Below, in pieces: positions 4,302-5,881 of a stretch of 5,881 nt of DNA (positions are counted from its first letter, which is position 1; each line of letters begins with the position of its first letter). This DNA is from Desulfosporosinus sp. UBA5188 (GTDB taxonomy: Bacteria > Bacillota > Desulfitobacteriia > Desulfitobacteriales > Desulfitobacteriaceae). The position numbers and the translations under genes were made by a program. The stretch is taken from NCBI GenBank assembly GCA_002413075.1, contig DHWG01000041.1, positions 9,785 through 15,665 of the forward strand. Reading direction: 5' to 3'. Under the pieces are notes generated by a model. It was given only the letters and a program-made list of their open reading frames with translations, was not told the origin of the DNA and did not search any database.

Positions 4302-5521
4302 TGTTTGAACGATTGCGGGCTTTTTGGCAGGGACGGATCTTCTTCCTTGCGAGAGGCAACCAGTTAGCAAGCTTTCTTAATCAAGTCTTAAAAGACGGTG
4401 TGGTTGTCTATAATACCCAAAAATCTGAACGAGGCATGCGGGGGCAGATTAAACTGGCAGATTTTCGTCGCTTGCGGCGGGCAGCACGCCAAACCCATAC
4501 ACGCATTCATATTATGGCGAAATATGGCTGGCCTTTTATTGCTGCACGTTGGTGGCGTAGAAAGGGCCTTTTAACTGGCATTGCCTTAATCGCTTTGGTG
4601 TTAACTATTTTATCTCAACTGGTGCTGTCTATTTCTGTGGTGGATAATCACAACGTAATAACGTCTGAAGTCTTGGAGCGGGCTGAGAAGCTGGGGCTTA
4701 AACCTTGGGCCTATTCTAAGAAATTAGACTTAAATCTGATTGCCAAGACACTTCAGGAACAATTGCCGGATGCTGCTTGGATTGGCGTGGAACGGAATGG
4801 CACGGATGTAGTGATTAAGATATCAGAGAAAACCCGTCCGTCAATACCTGAAGAAGCCGGTAATCTTGTCGCTCGTCATGCTGGAATTGTTAAGGAAATT
4901 ATGGTGATTCAGGGAATTCCTCAGATTCATGAAGGCGAGACGGTCCGCGCGGGGCAAGTGCTGATTACACAGGCGGTCATTCCAGGCATTGCGACAACAC
5001 CTGTTGCTCCAAATTCTACGGTGAATAATAGCAAAAGTACGAAACCAACGCCTCCGGCCTCTATCGCCAGAGGGTTTGTGCGAGCAAGAGTGTGGTATAG
5101 TGCGGAGAAACAAGTCCCTTTGGTGGAAGATAAAGTTGAGGAAAGTGGCAAGATTGCAGCGGGGTGGGGTATAAAATTCGGCTCACGCGTCATAATGGTA
5201 ACAATGCAAGATTCGCCGTTTGAGCAAGACAATAAAGAAGTCACAAGCCATTCGCTGAAACCCTGGAGGAATTGGCGGTTCCCTGTCGAAGTTATAAGAG
5301 TGAAATACAAAGAACTGCAGAAGGTGCACTTTGAACGCTCTATTGTCGAAGCACGTCAACTAGCGGAAGAAACGGCCCGGACTGAAATCCAGAAGAAAAT
5401 GACGCCGGGAGTTTCAGTTGTGGTAGAGAACGTGAAGGTTATTCCCAACAATTCAGGCGCAGAACGGGTTAGAGTAGAGGTGGAAACCTACGAGGATCTG
5501 GCCGTTTACGCGAATCCTTAA
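4301..5521 (+). CDS. yqfD: Sporulation protein YqfD
   Basis: The 406-residue YqfD-family membrane protein is close to the family's usual length. The N-terminal roughly 85 residues are basic and cytosolic. A single membrane helix spans about 90-111 (from LLTGIAL to SQLVLSI). The rest is extracytoplasmic: a domain at 115-180 with EKLGLKPWAYSKKLDL and AAWIGVERNGT, then a segment with ARHAGIVKEI and EGETVRAGQVLI (about 191-223) of the kind seen in YqfD/SpoIVFA-like folds. YqfD is needed for efficient sporulation in Bacillus; its mechanism is not settled. A Pro/Ser/Thr/Asn-rich stretch at about 231-254 interrupts the outer domain and may be a linker specific to this lineage. GGAGG (4289-4293) lies 7 bases before the ATG, inside yqfC. 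The gene directly downstream is pgpH rather than phoH. Confidence 0.92.
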   Translation: MFERLRAFWQGRIFFLARGNQLASFLNQVLKDGVVVYNTQKSERGMRGQIKLADFRRLRRAARQTHTRIHIMAKYGWPFIAARWWRRKGLLTGIALIALVLTILSQLVLSISVVDNHNVITSEVLERAEKLGLKPWAYSKKLDLNLIAKTLQEQLPDAAWIGVERNGTDVVIKISEKTRPSIPEEAGNLVARHAGIVKEIMVIQGIPQIHEGETVRAGQVLITQAVIPGIATTPVAPNSTVNNSKSTKPTPPASIARGFVRARVWYSAEKQVPLVEDKVEESGKIAAGWGIKFGSRVIMVTMQDSPFEQDNKEVTSHSLKPWRNWRFPVEVIRVKYKELQKVHFERSIVEARQLAEETARTEIQKKMTPGVSVVVENVKVIPNNSGAERVRVEVETYEDLAVYANP

Positions 5522-5575
5522 GGGATGATTTCTTCGCCTTGGAAGCGTGTCAATAGAGTCAAGGCACTCGTAAGT

Positions 5576-5580
5576 AAGGA
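5576..5580 (+). promoter_or_regulatory. Ribosome binding site favouring a TTG start for pgpH
   Basis: AAGGA lies 8 bases before TTG 5589. It overlaps or abuts the in-frame ATG 5580, so it cannot serve that codon. ATG 5637 has only a GAAGGTG string 12 bases upstream. Confidence 0.45.
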
Positions 5581-5588
5581 TGATAGTA

Positions 5589-5881
5589 TTGAAGATAATT
5601 TGGGTCAAAAAGATCTTGAAGGTGCTCTCCAACCGGATGGAAACACTTAGACATCACACCACATGGCTGCGCGCCATCGTTGGGGTGATGTATTTTCTCT
5701 TGTTTACGGTTCTGTTATCCTCAAGCTTGTTTGTCACGAAACTCCATCTGGAAGTAGGGGTACCCAGCCCTCAACTTATCACAGCGCCACGGGATAAGGA
5801 TATTGAGGATACGGAAAAGTATGTTCAAGATCAAGATGCCGCTGCGAAAGCGGTTCAAGCGGTGTACAAGCCAGATGAAGA
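5589..5881 (+). CDS. pgpH: 7TM-HD (HDIG) cyclic-di-AMP phosphodiesterase PgpH/YqfF, N-terminal part
   Basis: Only the first 97 codons are in the window; the gene runs off the right edge. A basic N-terminus (KIIWVKKILKVLSNR) is followed by a membrane helix at about residues 28-49 (IVGVMYFLLFTVLLSSSLF). The start of the extracellular 7TMR-HDED domain follows, with the family wording GVPSPQLITAPRDKDIEDTE and AAKAVQAVYKPDE. Complete members add seven helices and a cytoplasmic HD phosphodiesterase domain that degrades c-di-AMP; those parts cannot be seen here. TTG 5589 is chosen for its ribosome binding site. ATG 5637 (METLRHHTTW) would remove 16 residues and is the main alternative. The position downstream of yqfD matches the usual cluster, minus phoH. 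Confidence 0.88.
   Translation, partial: MKIIWVKKILKVLSNRMETLRHHTTWLRAIVGVMYFLLFTVLLSSSLFVTKLHLEVGVPSPQLITAPRDKDIEDTEKYVQDQDAAAKAVQAVYKPDE

Noticed and set aside
5536..5565. GCCTTG/CAAGGC inverted repeat between yqfD and pgpH as a terminator
   Set aside because: Six-base stem with a 18-base loop and no T-run.
5525..5650. 41-codon ORF (MISSPWKRVN...) in the same frame as yqfD, right after its stop
   Set aside because: The AAGGG is directly against the ATG, the ORF overlaps the pgpH start in another frame, and it resembles neither PhoH nor any family I know.
1..5881. CRISPR array, intact transposase or prophage genes
   Set aside because: No regularly spaced direct repeats of CRISPR length and no recognisable mobile-element protein in any frame.

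Overview
The window looks like chromosome of a Gram-positive, spore-forming Clostridia. The Desulfosporosinus/Desulfitobacterium group is my best guess. The evidence is strong AAGGAGG-type ribosome binding sites, TTG starts, a moderate G+C content, sporulation-type genes and the conserved order mtaB, HIT protein, rpsU, yqeY, yqfC, yqfD, pgpH. The genus is an inference from gene order and protein style, not a database match.

The left part (1-1298) is accessory and gene-poor. It holds a REP-like GC-rich palindrome (15-55) and two back-to-back terminators, one usable by rightward transcription (271-314) and one facing left (333-370). Two tiny minus-strand genes follow: a 42-aa glycine-rich single-membrane-segment protein resembling YjcZ-type sporulation proteins (609-737), and downstream of it a 39-aa protein built on five Pro-Phe-Phe repeats (433-552). 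They probably form one unit ending at the 333-370 terminator. Next to them on the plus strand is a frameshifted C-terminal remnant of a Spo0F-like receiver domain (802-943). From 944 to 1298 I see no gene, only clustered inverted repeats.

The right part (1299-5881) is a conserved housekeeping and sporulation cluster, all on the plus strand. mtaB (tRNA methylthiotransferase) carries an N-terminal extension that includes a 7-bp tandem repeat. It is followed by a HIT-family nucleotide-binding protein. A near-consensus sigma-A promoter drives rpsU (ribosomal protein S21) and yqeY (GatB/YqeY domain), and a 14-bp-stem terminator ends that unit. yqfC and yqfD, sporulation-associated proteins whose stop and start overlap by one base, come next. 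The last gene is the beginning of pgpH/yqfF (7TM-HD c-di-AMP phosphodiesterase), which runs off the right edge. The phoH gene that often lies between yqfD and pgpH is absent.

The parts most worth attention are the Pro-Phe-Phe small protein, the repeat-derived N-terminus of MtaB, and the receiver remnant beside the small sporulation-type genes.
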